Shown here one piece after another: positions 11,901 through 26,900 of a stretch of DNA of 64,000 nt. Numbering within the stretch: the stretch's first letter is position 1; every line of letters begins with the position of its first letter. Origin of the DNA: Pycnopodia helianthoides (Eukaryota; Echinodermata; Asteroidea; Forcipulatida; Asteriidae); NCBI GenBank assembly GCA_032158295.1, contig CM063243.1, positions 6,704,948-6,768,947 on the forward strand, written 5' to 3'. The notes under the pieces are model-generated. The model did not search any database. It had not been told where the DNA came from and worked only from the letters and a program-made list of their open reading frames with translations. The position numbers were made by a program, and so were the translations under genes.

Positions 11901-14900
11901 CAAAACAATACTTACAGTATAGCTTAATGACACTAGTCACTAACCCTCCCCAGATACATAGAGATAAATACCACTCAAAAATAAATGTGCTCTCTCTTGC
12001 TAAAAGCTAAATCGATAGGAGAATGAGCATAAAGGTCGCGACCCCAAAGTTAACTTTTCGTTGTAAATATAGTAATCACCAAGTTGAGTTAGACAGTTAA
12101 ACACTGAGGGCTCACTTGTAAGAAAGAAATACATAATTTTAGAATGAGGTTATGTTTTGTAACATTTTTAGTCATCCTAGTTTCTTGTTTTGTTTATAGA
12201 ACAGGATTTATGAATACATAAATCATAAAATGTTCATTGTCGCATTCTAATCATGTAGGAATCACTCATCACTTAGTTGAACGATACTTTTTTTCACACG
12301 TGCGCAACTGCATGTAAGAACGGCCAGGGCATGTATTGTTGTTTTAAAATAATGGTATTTTGGGGCTCTCACACTGGTACCTGGGTACATGACCAGTACT
12401 CACTTTAAGTACTCAGCTCTAAAATGACCCCAGGCTGGATGCACAGCACTAAAGTCTCCAAAGAAAATTCTTTATGTTTAATTTCTGGAGAAAACATAGC
12501 CAAGACAATGTATTTACTCACGTTTTGCTGAAAATACTCCTTGTATAACCTGACTGTCTGCAATTTAAAACCAAAAATTGTTCCAATAGGCCTATTATTT
12601 AATGTACAGAAATTTGAACTGTTTGATTGCCCTTGTTATAACCCAAACCTCTTTATTAAAAGCCAAGCTCGTTAATGGGAGTCAAGTTGAATATTAAGTA
12701 GTGGTGGCTAGGCAAATCCAAAAACTACTTTGTGACTGAATTCACTCATACAGATTAAATTCAGTCAAATGAGCTTTAAATTTGGCTTCTATCAGTTTAC
12801 CAGTGTAGGCAAACTTTATGACATGAGTATACGTATAATCCGTATGGAGAAAGCATAGTCCCCATCCTGGCCTGGCCATCGGTGCAACAAATTAGTGATG
12901 TATGTTTCAAGAAATGTTAAAAAAAGAAGCAAGACAAACTGATAAAAGGGTCAATACTACAGAAATGGGACTAATTTGACAATTATATTAATGGACTGCT
13001 ATAAAGATCATTCAGAATAACTAACTTTTTAAACAACTTTGACTTCTTTTCAAAATGTTTGGTGGATGAGTTAACTGAAAATAACTAAAAATAGTTTTTG
13101 GATTTTCAATGTTGTCTGTGCTGTTTTGTAGGACCTCTTTTCAGCAGACCAACTCAGTCTGATTTTGCAATGTTTTGTGAGCTTGACAGTTTCTTCTTTT
13201 TTATCAACTACAAAGTATCATGTTTGATTTTGTAGTCATTAAAAGCTGTAGCTGGAAGCCTGGGAAAGCCACTGAAGTGTCCTAAGCTGGGAGAGCAGTT
13301 ACATAAAATTTGCTTCATTTGAGGCATCATTTTGTCTCAGTATTTGATGTTCATTGAATAGTCAGTCAACACTTTGAAATCTAAAATTGAGTTGGGTGTG
13401 TGATCAAACAATTTTGAAAGTAAAGGCTTAATTTTGTTTATCCTGGTCTTAGATCTTCATCAATATCAAAGCCTTTAAACTTCTAGACCAAACCTGTTTC
13501 ACTATTCCAGGTGAGTGGGCACCTCACAAGAAATAAACAATGGATGGGTCTTAACAAACTTCAGCTCAGTGACAATAAGAGAGAGTTCTGCATCGCTGCC
13601 TAGCTCTTTGTGTCTTAAACTCACTCTGTGGTCTGACACTTCATGTAGGAAATGCCATAACTCACCCTTCCAGCTCAGTTTAGGAACCTTCGGCCTAAGG
13701 TTCTGCCTAATTATTGGTTTAGAGTGTGTCACATGATGTGTCTTATTTTTACTAGAAAACGTGATGCGCTATACCCATAGCAATCAATGTACTATACCCA
13801 TAGCAACCAATGTACCATACCTCTAGTAACAGTTGCTTCTTGCCTACTAGATGTCTCTAAACTAGGCACAATGTACGTATGGGGTATTGTAAAACAAATA
13901 TTGACTGATTTTATTTGTGCTATGTTTCAAACTACGACTCCCTCAAGGAGCAGTCTATTTTCCTTTAGCTTTGCCTCGGGAAAATAGTCAAATAGAATGC
14001 TCCAGGGATCACCGAGGGAGACATACATGTACATGTAGTTTTAACAATAGCACTTAAAGCAGTCAATGTTTGTATTATGTCCATGTTGCTGCATTGATCA
14101 ACTCACTTGCCATCATGCAGTACGATCTCTCATCCTATCTCACTTTGACTACTGTGAGATGGACAGATTCCAGAAAATCAAAAATATTCAATTTCTAGAC
14201 TGATATATCATTTGGCCGGTCCTCTGATGCCCTCAAACTTCTGCACAATTACACTGGTTGCCAAACATTGCATTACTTTTGATTTTTTAAAACTTAAAAC
14301 CAGGTATAAAATCACAAGGTATTAGAGACACAGCTTTAGCCATAGCGAACCCTAAGGAATAATGGAACAAACTCCCTGTTCACATTGGAGACTGGTAGAC
14401 AATTCAGATTTCTAACAAACTTCTCTAAACCTTCCTTTTCTCTAGGTTTGCTGTTAAGCGCTTTGATCTTGTTAAAAGTGCTATGTACGTAAATACCGCC
14501 TTATTATTGTTATTTATATAGAATTAATCTTAGACCAGGGACTCAAGTATCTACTACAACATGGTCAGTATTATCAATATCATTATCAAGTGCCTGAAGA
14601 CACATGAGGCCATCAGGGTATCTGTGTTAAGACAGGTGCAGATTCAGAGTAAAATCCTTTGCTGTTTACTGTTTAGATACCTGATGAGCATTTGGAGGGT
14701 CTTTGGCAATGGAACGAAACACATCCAGAACCAATCAACCAGCTTTATCCAAATGGATCAGGACTTGCTTACACTGACACAGTTTTATACGTCAAGGCAG
14801 CACACACTGAACAGTGTGTCTCTGGGGTAAGTTATGCCAAACAAGTTTATGAAACACCAAAGAGCATCCATTCAACTTTATTTGGAGGTACATGGGATGC

Positions 14901-17900
14901 TCAAGATACATACCCCCTTTGTTTGTTTCTACTGCACATTATTCTTGGCTAAAATTGCTGCATGGCACTGCTTACAACATACACACTTCTGTGCTAATGG
15001 TGCCCCATAAAGTGCAGAATTTCGTGGGTTATGTACAGAACTCCATGTTAAGCAGGGCCATAGAATTGGAGCATGTAGGCAAGCAAAACATACATCGTGT
15101 GTTAATAATTTGACCCAAAAATTTTCAAAAAGTTGGCTTCAGGCTCAGGTCTCTGCAAGAAACTTAACGGAGTGTACATAAACTCTCTCCCGTACCATCT
15201 ATTACTTTTGTACACATACTCTTTGTTAAGTTTTTAGAAAGATAAATGTGGATGTCGTAATGTTTCTGATTTTTGAAGATGATCTGTATTAAACCAAAAC
15301 CAAACTAGCTTGTGTGAATGTGGACATATTGAGTGTGTGTGTGTTTTTTGTATATTTGTACTTTTTACAAATATGGATTTGTTTACCTTGGGAAGAAGAT
15401 GACACTCTTAACAATTATTGATTTGTAACTCACTTTTTTTTTTCAACAGCAAGTTGCAGCTTATGCTGCTTACTGTAAAGTTGATCAGAATAACCGACCC
15501 ATTGCAGGCATCATCAATTTCTGTCCTAAGCATCTTCAAGATAACTCGTTTGATGAATCCAAATTTATTTTGGTGAGGAAAAAGTAGTAGTTTTTTAATC
15601 ATTTATATACATTTTAAAAAGGTAAAGAAAGGTTGGCATTCATAATGCTCATGTTTATGTCCATCCTAAATGCATTGGCACTGTGCACAACTTCAGCCTA
15701 AATCAATGAACAGCGAGATTTTATTTTGGGTTATAAGTTTGGTTTATTTCGTGGAGGGTATAATTATCTTTCAAATGATTCAATCATTTTTTAATTGAAG
15801 CTTTGAGCTTCAACTAAAAGCGAAAACTTGTATTGTGGTTTACTTGATATTCAAAATAAAACTTTTTGTCCTCCCCCCTTCAGTAAAGTGGTAGGAGCCA
15901 GTGAAGCCCTGCATCATGTAGTTCTTGTACATACACCCACAGGGGCCTGTCCATAAGCCCACAGTAGGCAGTGTGTGGTAGTTTCCATACAGCTTGTACA
16001 GCTTGTGTGGTAACACTGTGTGTGTTAACAAAATGGTGTTGCAAAAAACTGAGTACACAGTAGGGCTATCGATCATTTGAAAAACTGTTGGCTATGTTGG
16101 CAGATCATCAGGAAAACTCATAGTCATAATCATAGCATCTAGAAAAAAACAATCTTATTAATCAAGAGTCAAGAAATTGATAATCAAGAGTCAAGAAATT
16201 GATAATCAAGAGTCTACTGCACTGCAACACTGCACCAGAAAACAACAAAAGTGCTGTGACAATGACCATGCTTTGTAATTGTATGTACATGTACATGTAC
16301 ATGTAGTGTTGGTTTTACTCTCGGTCTTAGTCTCATTTATAATTTATGAACTTTTCTGACCTTTTTTCAAGGGTCAAATATCATGCCTGAGAAGTATGCC
16401 CAAACTTTGCTAATTTTATTAGTTTTTCTTGTCTTTTTTGTATTTGCAGCTTGCAGTACACGAAATATTTCATGTGTTAGGTTTCTCATCTTCACTATTC
16501 AGCAAGTTCAAAGTCTGCACAGAAACAAGTAAGCATATAAGATGTTCACCATCCCTATATTAATGAATAAGGGAATCAAAGTGTGTTCAAAAGGTTTTAA
16601 ACTAGTTGGTTAAACACGCTGAAGCCGGATTCTTGAAAAAAAATTGTAAAATTATCAAGAACCAAGCCTCGGCATGTTTAAACAACTAGTTTAAAACCGA
16701 TTAAACACACTTTGATTCCCATTCATAATTACCTTCCAGTTAAAAACATTAGAAAATCCTGTAAAAGTTGAGAACAAATCTGACAGTTTAGCTTCTGCTT
16801 ACTTTGACTCTTTGTTGAATTTCTAAGCATGTGTTGAGCACTAAGTAGCTCCTTGTGCAAGTTTCAAACTTACACAAGCCAAATATGCAACCTACCAACT
16901 TAAATCAGGCCGTGAAATTTTCACACTCTGCGCAATCATCTTGTTGTGCCTTCTTTTGACCTAATAAGGGCAGGTCATGTTCAGTCACTTCTAACTGTGT
17001 TAATATGACACGCTCATGGCCACATGATCTCCTGTTGACCAATCATAATGGATAAGCTGTCCCTTGTATTTATGAACTAGGATTAAATATGATGTCTTAT
17101 ATGGGATAATTGGAAATGTCTAGATTTAAAGAATTGAAGAGCTAGGTACACAAATTACAAAGACAAGTTTGGTTTTGTTTGGTTGAAAGTGCAATATATC
17201 TTTATCACTGGTTTTCAGAGAATGTATGAGACTTGCGCACTACTATTGGAAGCAATTGAGTTGCTTTTAATTCTCTTGGATACAACTTTGGCTTGAATGG
17301 AATCATCTTCATTATACACACCTGTTGGACATAACATTATCTTGATATATTTGATTGTGTTTGCTGTAGCTGATGATCAAGTATGTACTAGTGGGCTTTG
17401 TCCTGCTGTTGATGACTCAAAAGAACAACCTCGGCTTGTAACTCCATCAGTAATTTTACAAGCTCAGAAGCATTTTGGCTGTCAAGAATCTTGCTTTGGT
17501 GGACCTCTAGAAAAGGTACTTAACAAATCTCCTGATGATTATTACCTAGACTAAATAATCTCATTTTGCATCTGTTTGGTAGCCTATAGTTATGATGACA
17601 ATAATGAATAAACATCAACATTTAAACAAGTTATATTTCTGTCAATAAATATAATGTCATTATGACAAAAACAAATCATTTGAATAGTTTCATATAATTA
17701 TTTCCATTTAAACAAGGTCAAATCAGGTCATCATTGTACATAACAATCAAACCTGAACAAATTATGAAAATATTCAAAGTAAAACAGTAGTGGTTTTCCA
17801 GATATAATTTAATTTATTTTTAAAACTATAACTTATTGTAATTTACTCCGGATGACATCGTCATTTTGACATTGTTAATTTTTCATTCTAGTCTTCAAAA

Positions 17901-20900
17901 TTTTAGTAAATGTGCTTAGTTTTAAACAATTATTGACTTGCAACATTTTTTAAAGCAAAATAGTGCATTTTAAAACTTGTCACTAGAGGGGGCTGTCAAA
18001 TTCTATGATGTCATCATTAGTATACTTGAAGAGGTTAAGTTCACACTTTATTTCAAACAAAGGATCAGAGCCATGTCAAAGTTCCTTTTCATATTTGCTA
18101 CAGAACTGAAAATAGAGCCTGGCATGGGAATATTTGTCAACTTCGGTTTGGACTGGAAGATAAGGTCAAATTTGGGTCATGTCAGTGTAAAGTCTTTTAA
18201 CAATTTGAAGACCTTTTCAATGATGTGTACATAATTTATTGTAAAAATCCATTGTGTAGTTCAAGCCTCAGGAGTATGATTTTTTTAATAATAAACTTTA
18301 CATTAATGTGTTTTGACACCTGATGATTCCATCATGACAATCAACAATTTCATCTACATGTACATGTTAGGTGTTATTATTGAACTAAATGTGTGAAGTT
18401 GAAAGGTTTGCCAGTTTTGAAAGTATGTTTTTAATACCAGACAATTGCAATTCAAAAGAAGATGGAAAAGTACAAACAAATTCACAAACAAGAGGCTTTT
18501 TTAGCAGTGCTTGAACACCTACAAAATATATACAAATGTGATTTTAAAGATTGATATGTTTATAGTAGACAATGATAGAGATAGTCATGTTAGTCTGATA
18601 GATAAAACAAGGAAGGTAGTAGTAGGTAGTAGTAAGCACTTAACTAATTACATAAAACGACGCCTGACACATTTTTCAAGACAAGCGGCCGGGCTATTTT
18701 TCAAGATGGTTGCCAGCTCTTTTTTTTTTTTTTTGTGTGTGCTAAAGTAAAAAAATACGATGTTATGTATTTTAGAGTTGATTTTTTCCATCAGAGATCG
18801 TAAAATTGATCCTGAAATTTTTTTTTTTTAAATGAAGGCAGCCTCTTAAAAGGAAGCAGGTGGGGACGCTAAACCTGTTATTTTTATTTGGCCTTATGTT
18901 AAGATAAAGGATCTTGTTCACGTGAATTTTACTGATGCTTGCAAATGTTACCCTTTTTGTACACAATTTCTTGTTGTTTTGTCTATTTATTTGAACAGAC
19001 CAATGATGGATATTCCTCTCACTGGGCTACTAGCATGATGTTTGGCTCTATTATGGCACCAGTTGTTGATCAGGTAATGCACAAATGGATTAGGAAGTTT
19101 TCAGAGTTCTTCATGAGAACTGAACCAAGCAGCCATGGAGGAGTCTGGCTGTCATTGGTGTGGTTGAGGTTGTTTTTGAAGTGGTCATGAAGTTCTTGGA
19201 TCTTATTGGCATTAACCTATTGCGCTGGTTTGTCAAGGATTTCATGACTTTTGTAGAGGGCAAAAATCTTGTCCAGCTTCCTGGAGCAGCCAACATATTC
19301 TGTTACTCACGCTCAAGACATGTGTTGGGTACCAGGCAATCCAGTTAAAGTGGTTGAGCAATTAAATGCACATCAAGTTTGAGTTATTAGTGATTGCATG
19401 TTGCATGGGATTGATTGGATGCTATGAAGCTCACTTGTTGCTTTGTTTGGCCGCATCTTCCACACTAAAGATCTTAGAGCACACACACAACAGACTTGGC
19501 AATGCCTGGGAAAGATTGGTTTAACGGCACTTCTTATAAAATGTTGACATCCTGTACATATTAATGTAGTTTAAATTGATTTTTATTAAATTGTGTAAAT
19601 TGATTTGTGACAAATATTTAGATTGCAGAGATATAATTCCTACATAGTAAAGATGTTGGGGAAAAACAGCAAATGGTTGTTACCAGCAGGTTAAGAATGG
19701 TTTGCATCATACCTTCAAAATCACTCTCAGCAGGTAGCAGTTGGCTCATCTCTGTTCGATACCTTCCCTCTAAATTTGGAATTCCCCAGGGATTTTTTTC
19801 GTCAGAGATCGTAAAAATTGATCCTTAAAAAAACATATATGTATAACCCTAGTTAAATAGGTGACCTGAACCTTGCTCAATAGCCACTTACCTCAAGCAT
19901 CAATAACACCCATAACTGGATGCTTACTAACCATCTGAAGCTAAATTATGTAAAAACTGATTTTCTACAGTTCATGTCTCATCAACTGTGAAAGTTTAGC
20001 CTCACTGAAATTGTGATAGGCAAACCACAATTAGTGTTTCAATGCAGTGTAGAAGTCCTGGCGTGATGTTTGACTCCAATCTCGCCATGACTGCCCAAAT
20101 TACAGCGCTCTGTCAGAAATGCAATGTTCCTCTTCGCTGAACTGAACAAATCAGGAAATATCTCACTGCATCTGCTACTTGGCACGTAGTTCAAATCTTT
20201 GTTCTCTCAAATACTGACTACTGCAATTCACTCCTCTCCAACATTTCAGCTTATCTACTAAGAAGGCTTTAGAAAATGAAAATTGGGCTGCTTGTATTAT
20301 CACAAAGGGCAACCTCTACAACCAAATAACCCTTGTACTCAATGAACTGCAATGGCTCCCAATTCAGCAACAAATCAAATTCAAAATCCTCCTGATCATC
20401 TGAAAATCCATCAACTCCCAAGCTCCATCTGGCATTGGTGCCTGTGGTTATATTGTTCCCCGTCTTTGGAACAATATCCCCTATAATATCTGCTCTTCAA
20501 CCTCAGCATTTAGGAAATTGCTCAAACTGAACTGTTTTGATTCTAAACTTATGTTCCATCTTCCAGTGATTTGATTCAGTATCTAGGGTTTTTTGTGCTG
20601 TTTAAGAACTTGGGGCCCAATTTCATGGCACTGCTTACCTTGGAATTCTGTGCTTATGCCCTGCCATGGCCCATAGATGTACACGCTTTACAGGGCGCCG
20701 TGTGCAAAGACTCCTTTGGTAAGCAGCACCATGAAACTGGGCCCAGATCAGAAGACTTAAGAGACTCAACATCTCTGCAGTCTCTTGATTGTAGCTAGAT
20801 GCAGTTACATTAAATTTCCTTACATTGAAAGGGCAGTGGTGTGATAGGGGATTAACAATAGAAGGTATTTATGTTAAAGAACTGTTTTATTCTGGCATGA

Positions 20901-23900
20901 CACTTAGGGAATACCAGACTTGCAGGGTGAATCCATTATTGTCTGAAACATGCCCATGCTCAGAACTTCATGTCTGCTGCTACTGACTGTCTGAAGTTTT
21001 TTTTTTCATTCTCATTGTTCAAAAAGGAGCCAGATTTTTTTGTCTTGGTTACAAACAAAACAGTTAAGTACAAAGCTTAATGATAGAAGTTTATTGAAGT
21101 TTTTAAAGGACTACAAAGCAGAGATTTACAGCCTGTCAAATATAAATATATTTTTTTGTACATATTCTAACTGCTGCAGCCACACCGGACATTTCTAGAT
21201 AACTTGACACTTGCTGTTTTTGAGGATTCTGGCTGGTACAAAGTGAATTTTGAGTATGGAGAAGAAATCTTATGGGGAAAAAACCAAGGCTGTGATTTTG
21301 GCATGCAAACCGGGTGCCAAAGTCCATTCTTCTGCAATGATAGGTGAGTATGTTGTAGTTAAAATTTGATTTTTAATTTCCGTCAAAATTACTAAGACAT
21401 TTTCAGACATTATTAAAATTTAATTTGCAAATGGCTAATCCAATAATGCCTCATTTCCTCCAAAGAATGTGCCAACACAATTCTCTGAAAAAAGTAAAAA
21501 TTTTTCTTCTGATTACAATCATGTTATCTCAAAATAGGATAGGTAAGTTGGTAAATAACTTGTTTTTTCCCCCACCTTTGTGTAATGCTGTTTAACGCTT
21601 TCAGTGCCCGCATTTTTGTGTGTTTTGACCCAAAAATGCCCCGCTTTTTGAGGTTTTAAGAATTCTGTAAAAAAATAAATGAATAAGTTTTTCTCACCAA
21701 AGAAAATGTATCTTGCTGGTTTGTGTTGCCTTGGTACATCCCAAAGTCAATAGTATTTCTTCACAGAGCACACAGGGGAATTTGGCACTTTCCGCAGAAT
21801 ATACGGGTGTCATGCCTGACACCCCTCCATCGACAAACTATCTGATTCACTGATGTCAGTGGTTTCATCTGCGACCAGCATTTGTGGTCAAACTTTTGAC
21901 CACAGCCATTTGAAACTCAAGCAGTGGTAGTTTGTGTCTTGGATGGGCAATTTTGTACTTGAGAATTATGCAGGGAGAGCTCCATCAAGTAGAACAAGAC
22001 TGTCTTAGTCCACTTCACTGTCTTGTGGACTGAAGGATAGTAGGACAGCATCTTATTAACTCTGTCTACCCCAGATATGAAACGATTGTACTCTGTGATT
22101 CATAGTGGCTTTGATCACACCATTACGTCCTCCACCTCTTCTCCTGACTTAAACTAATCCCACAGCTGGGATATGTTTAGTACTGAGTGCCCTGACTGTT
22201 CTATTATCCTGCCATGCCAAGGTCAGGCAACGACCATTGTTCCTTAGATGATGTCTCCTTTTGCCATCCGGTGTTGTCCATCTCCAGCTGTTCGAACAAC
22301 CTTTGGTTCCCCACGATTTTTCCTGAGTGTTCCAACAGTGTAAGTGTCTCTATCAAGAAGGGCCTCACTTAGTGCCACAGAGTTATAAGAATTGTCCATG
22401 TAGAGTGTGTGATATACCCCAAGCAATCGATCAAGCAATGCGAAGACAGTCTCTTGAATTGTGTTGCCAGTGCCATCATAGATTCTCAGGTTCCAACAAT
22501 AGGCATTTCCTGAATCAGCAAGGATGTATCCTTTGATTCCATATTTTACGGGGTTTTTTGGATTGCAAACACGGAATGCAAGGCGACCTTTCCATTTCAA
22601 CATTCCCTCATTGATGGAAATTTCAGCACCAGGTTCATAAAATTCCTTGAACTTCAGGACAATGTAATCATACACAGGACAAACTTTGTAGAGTCTGTCT
22701 TTATCATTTTGAGGCCTAGCATCGTGGTCATTTCATGATCAACATTTCATGATCAACTGGAACTTGTTCCTTGACATCTTAGAGCTGAAGATAAGGGTGT
22801 ACAGTAAGTCACCAGTTGACTAGAAAAGCTTCATGTTCGGTTTGCGCACAATCCCAGTCAAGATGACAAGGCCTAGGAAAACCTTGAGGTCTGTCATTGT
22901 TATATCTTTCCATCTCCTAGCCCTAGCATGTGGGGAGAGCACTGGGTTAGCAGCAAGGAACTGCTGGGCATAGAGGTTAGTTTGATTGATGAAGTATTTT
23001 CTGCAAGAGTTCATCCGTGAAAATCAGTGCAAAAAACTCTAAAGGTGAATTATCAGCATCCATGTTTGTTGAAGCCCCCTGAAGGCCAGGATTACCACTA
23101 AATGGGTTCACGAATGGTTGCCGATTAGCTGGACTCTCTGATCTCTTCATCTACTGACTCGCCATCCTGGTCCGATACTTCCACCTCTGAATCGGAAAAA
23201 AAATCCTTTTCACTGTCTGAGTCAGCAAAATAATCACAAACGTCTTCTGGAGTAAAGCGTGTACGCTTACTGGGGGCTGCCATTGTTTCCAAGTGTAATT
23301 ACATACGAGCAAACGATCGATCGATCGACCCATGGAGATATCGATTGTAGCTAAAAAAAATAATACATTAGAAAAGTTCGGAGACCAATGCGCCCTCTTG
23401 CAAGAACCCGAATACAACCGAGAGAAAAAGGTCAGACATGTAAGAATGTGTAGAATACGTTAGAGTGATAGTGCCCTCTAGTGTTAACATGTATATTATG
23501 GGTCGTACATGTACGATTGATGACACTTTTAGAGTACATAAAACAGATCGTACATGTACGACCTTGGCACTGAAAGAGTTAAGCTCGATCGATGTTGGAG
23601 TGAAATACAAATAATTTTTGGAAGATGCTATGATTCGAACTAATCCAACCTCAATTACAATGTATTTCAACAGAAAACAGCACATTGTGTATGATGATCC
23701 CAATTCATTTAATTTAGCAGGCCCTTGGGTTTCAAGCAGAGTTAGCCCCAATGGATTATTAACCATAACTGCTTACTGCCTAACAGGCTCTTGTAACTAA
23801 AAGTGGTGACAAGTTTGAGTTTATACAATGTTGGATTTGTTTGTGAGCATGCCTCGTTCCACAAACTAAAATATATATCTCTTAAGATTAGTTCATTTTA

Positions 23901-26900
23901 AGATGGTTCAAGCTTTCTTGGAAACTCAAAAAGATTTTTGACAATTCAACAGGCATTGACATGACTTTATTACTAAATAACTTGAATTTAATTTAGATAC
24001 ATTTTATTTATGTTGATTACAGCTGTTCTGGTTGTCATTATGTTCATGAAGACAAAGCCACATGTTCTACCATTGATGAGGGGGAACAGTGTAAGATTAT
24101 GAAGGCTGTTGAGCAGGTAAGTCAAGCTGTATATGGACACTAGAAAGTTACATGACGAGTGAAGTACATGTTCCGGATTGATAGTCAACCTACTTACCAA
24201 TTATTTATCCACTTGGTGCATAGTTTTAAACAATCAAAGCAATGGTGAATAATAATAATAATAATAATAATCATGAATACTTATATAGTGCACAAATCTA
24301 TAAAAGTGCTCATGGCACTAAATACAAACAATAACATACAAATGTACAATAACCAAAATTGAAACGTAAGACTAAGCCAAGAAGAAATGCAGAACATGTG
24401 GTAGAGAAATACAATACAAATGCAATATCTATGAAAACATCGAAGGGTAAAAAAACAATCCATTTACTCAAATACTTGATTAAAAAGATGTGTCTTAAGG
24501 TTTTTTTTAAATTGGGTTAAAGAAACAGATGATTTTACTAGTAAATTTACTTCTCAACTTACTTAGTGTAGTTTTATTTAAAATAACTGAGAACAGAATA
24601 GAACTTTAAGAAGGAAAACAAATTACCCAGAGTTGTATCGTAGAACAACCAGAATAAAAAAGAGTGCTATTCCATAACTGAGACACCTTAATGATGCAGA
24701 GTTCTTATTATTACTGTGCTAAGGTTGAAATATTAATTTATTTGACATCGATGTTTTATCAAAAATGTTCATGGGCTAGTATAGTTTTGTAAAATTTAAA
24801 TATTTTTGGACTCTAATTTTAATTAATTGTGTCTATGTCACTCTGCCTACCTGCAGAGCCACTACATTAGCATGTTTCCTTAATCCGGTAGGTGCAACGC
24901 TTAGAATTTTACACACAATATACCCTGTGACTACCCACAGTGCCGTGGCATAGGCACCACGTTAGCTTCCTCTTTTCTCTTAGTTGCCCTGGCTAAAATA
25001 AGGGATGGCCTGTTGTGTGGCCAAGGTGACCAAGTGTCGCTGATACCACTCACAATTTAGAGGACTTTTTGCGCACAACGCTCTGGTGTGCCAGTCCCTG
25101 AACCTTCTTCAGAAATTTCTTTGTCATAGGAAGATGTCTAGTAAGGGTAAGTGGGCTCGCCATCGTCTTTCATCGAGCTAGGATACATTTTCCGACGGCG
25201 CATTACGGGATAAACGGCATCGCTCCCATGGCCTTGTTTTAAAGGCCGACTTCATGCAGGCTTTCCAGTCGATCTCTGCCTCAATCTTGGCCTTGTCCTT
25301 GACTCACTGACCCAAGCTGGCCCTGCTCACTACAGTGATTAGTCTTCCCCTGCCTGATCCCTACCACTATCGGGCCCAGGTGGTGCATGATAGTCAGGAT
25401 TTACTCCCTAAGTCTGCGTGCACTCTACCTCCCTTTGATGGCGTACACAAATGTTTTGACGCCTTCCCACTCCCCGGAGGCGGATGTGACTTTTCCGATC
25501 CCGCACTGCCAGTCGTTTAAGGCTGCCCTTGGTGGGTTAAGTGGCCATGCCAATGGCAAGGCAGGGTTTCGCAGTACAGAAACCCAGCCTACCCCTGGTT
25601 GCCAGTTCCAATAGGATACCTCAGGAAATTTCCCACAAGCCCCAGCTTTTCCAGGGGCTGGCGTAAGTGAAGCACTTGCCCAAAGGCAGCCTCCTGCCAA
25701 TTTATCCTGGGCGGATACTTTGAATATCCGAACATTTAAACCAAAGAGTTTATCTGATTCAAATTATTTTCTGTAATTTAACAGTGCTCAGTTCAAGGAA
25801 ATGGGTCTATTTCTGTAAATGGTGAAGTATTCCAAGAAAAAAGTCGGTGTTTCCTCAGCAGTTTAGTCATCGAGAAGGTAAATTATAATGTTTATTCCCC
25901 CTTTCTTTACCGAAATGTGTGGACAAAAACAACTGCTTGTGACCACATTGATTGACCACTCAAGCATGAAGCACACATTCTGTTATCACTTTGAAGATAT
26001 TGTTATACAGCAAAATAATAATACATTTTTTAAAAACAATTGAATTCCCTTCCATATGATCAAAATATTGTTGGGATTGGCCAATAATTGTCAAAGTTCT
26101 TTGTCTCCAATTCCTTAGTGTGATTTGTAAACTCAAACACATTTTGGAAAAACAACAATAGGCCTATAGCTTTGTAGGTGTTTTGCATTTTGGATCTTTC
26201 TGCTTTAATTTGAAGAGATTGCATAATAGCAACCTTATTTTAACTTTACCATCATTGGAAGGATTCAATCTTTTTCTTCCAATGATAGTAAGCTTTGGCA
26301 TGGAGGGTGTACATGGACAAAAATTCAGCATTATAACAAATAAACTTTGTGCTCAGGGTTGAATGTTTTTTTTGTGTAAGCTTGGTTGACTAAAGTCGTC
26401 AATGGTAAGGAAGAGGGGGTATGAGTGCAGTCGATGGTAAGGAAAGGGTTATTTTAAATTTAGTTCAGTATTAGGGTGAACAAAAATTTACTAGAATGGG
26501 ATTGAATCCCATTCTAGTCAATTTTGTTGCAGGTTCAAATCCTGCTTTAGTAAACTTTTCTTTGTTCACTTTAAAATTAAAATGTGCCCAGTCAATTTCC
26601 CTTGTGAATTATTACTTTATATTTAAAGGAACATTACAGAATTGGTAAGAAAAGAACTTGTAAAATATACTTTTTGATCACAGATTTACATAAAACTTAC
26701 ACGGTCTAATGATGATGATAGTAGAAAACATCCCTTGAAATATTTCTGTCTTAAATGCCATATTTGATGAAAAATGAATAAACTAATTTTCCGATTGGAG
26801 TTTATCGCTCAGTGAGCGTTTTATTCATTTGTTGAATCTATATGATTTCATGCAAATGTGTAATCGGTTTTTCACTATTTTCTCGTGACCCAGTTGGCCG

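Larger units (their letters stand above)
10783..14676 (+). other. Intron 3 of the M8 peptidase gene
   Basis: About 3.9 kb. It contains a 23-bp tandem repeat (13769-13832), a candidate stem-loop (13925-14025) and a LINE remnant (14085-14520). I recognise nothing in 10800-13760; the frames there are short and without motifs. Confidence 0.6.
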
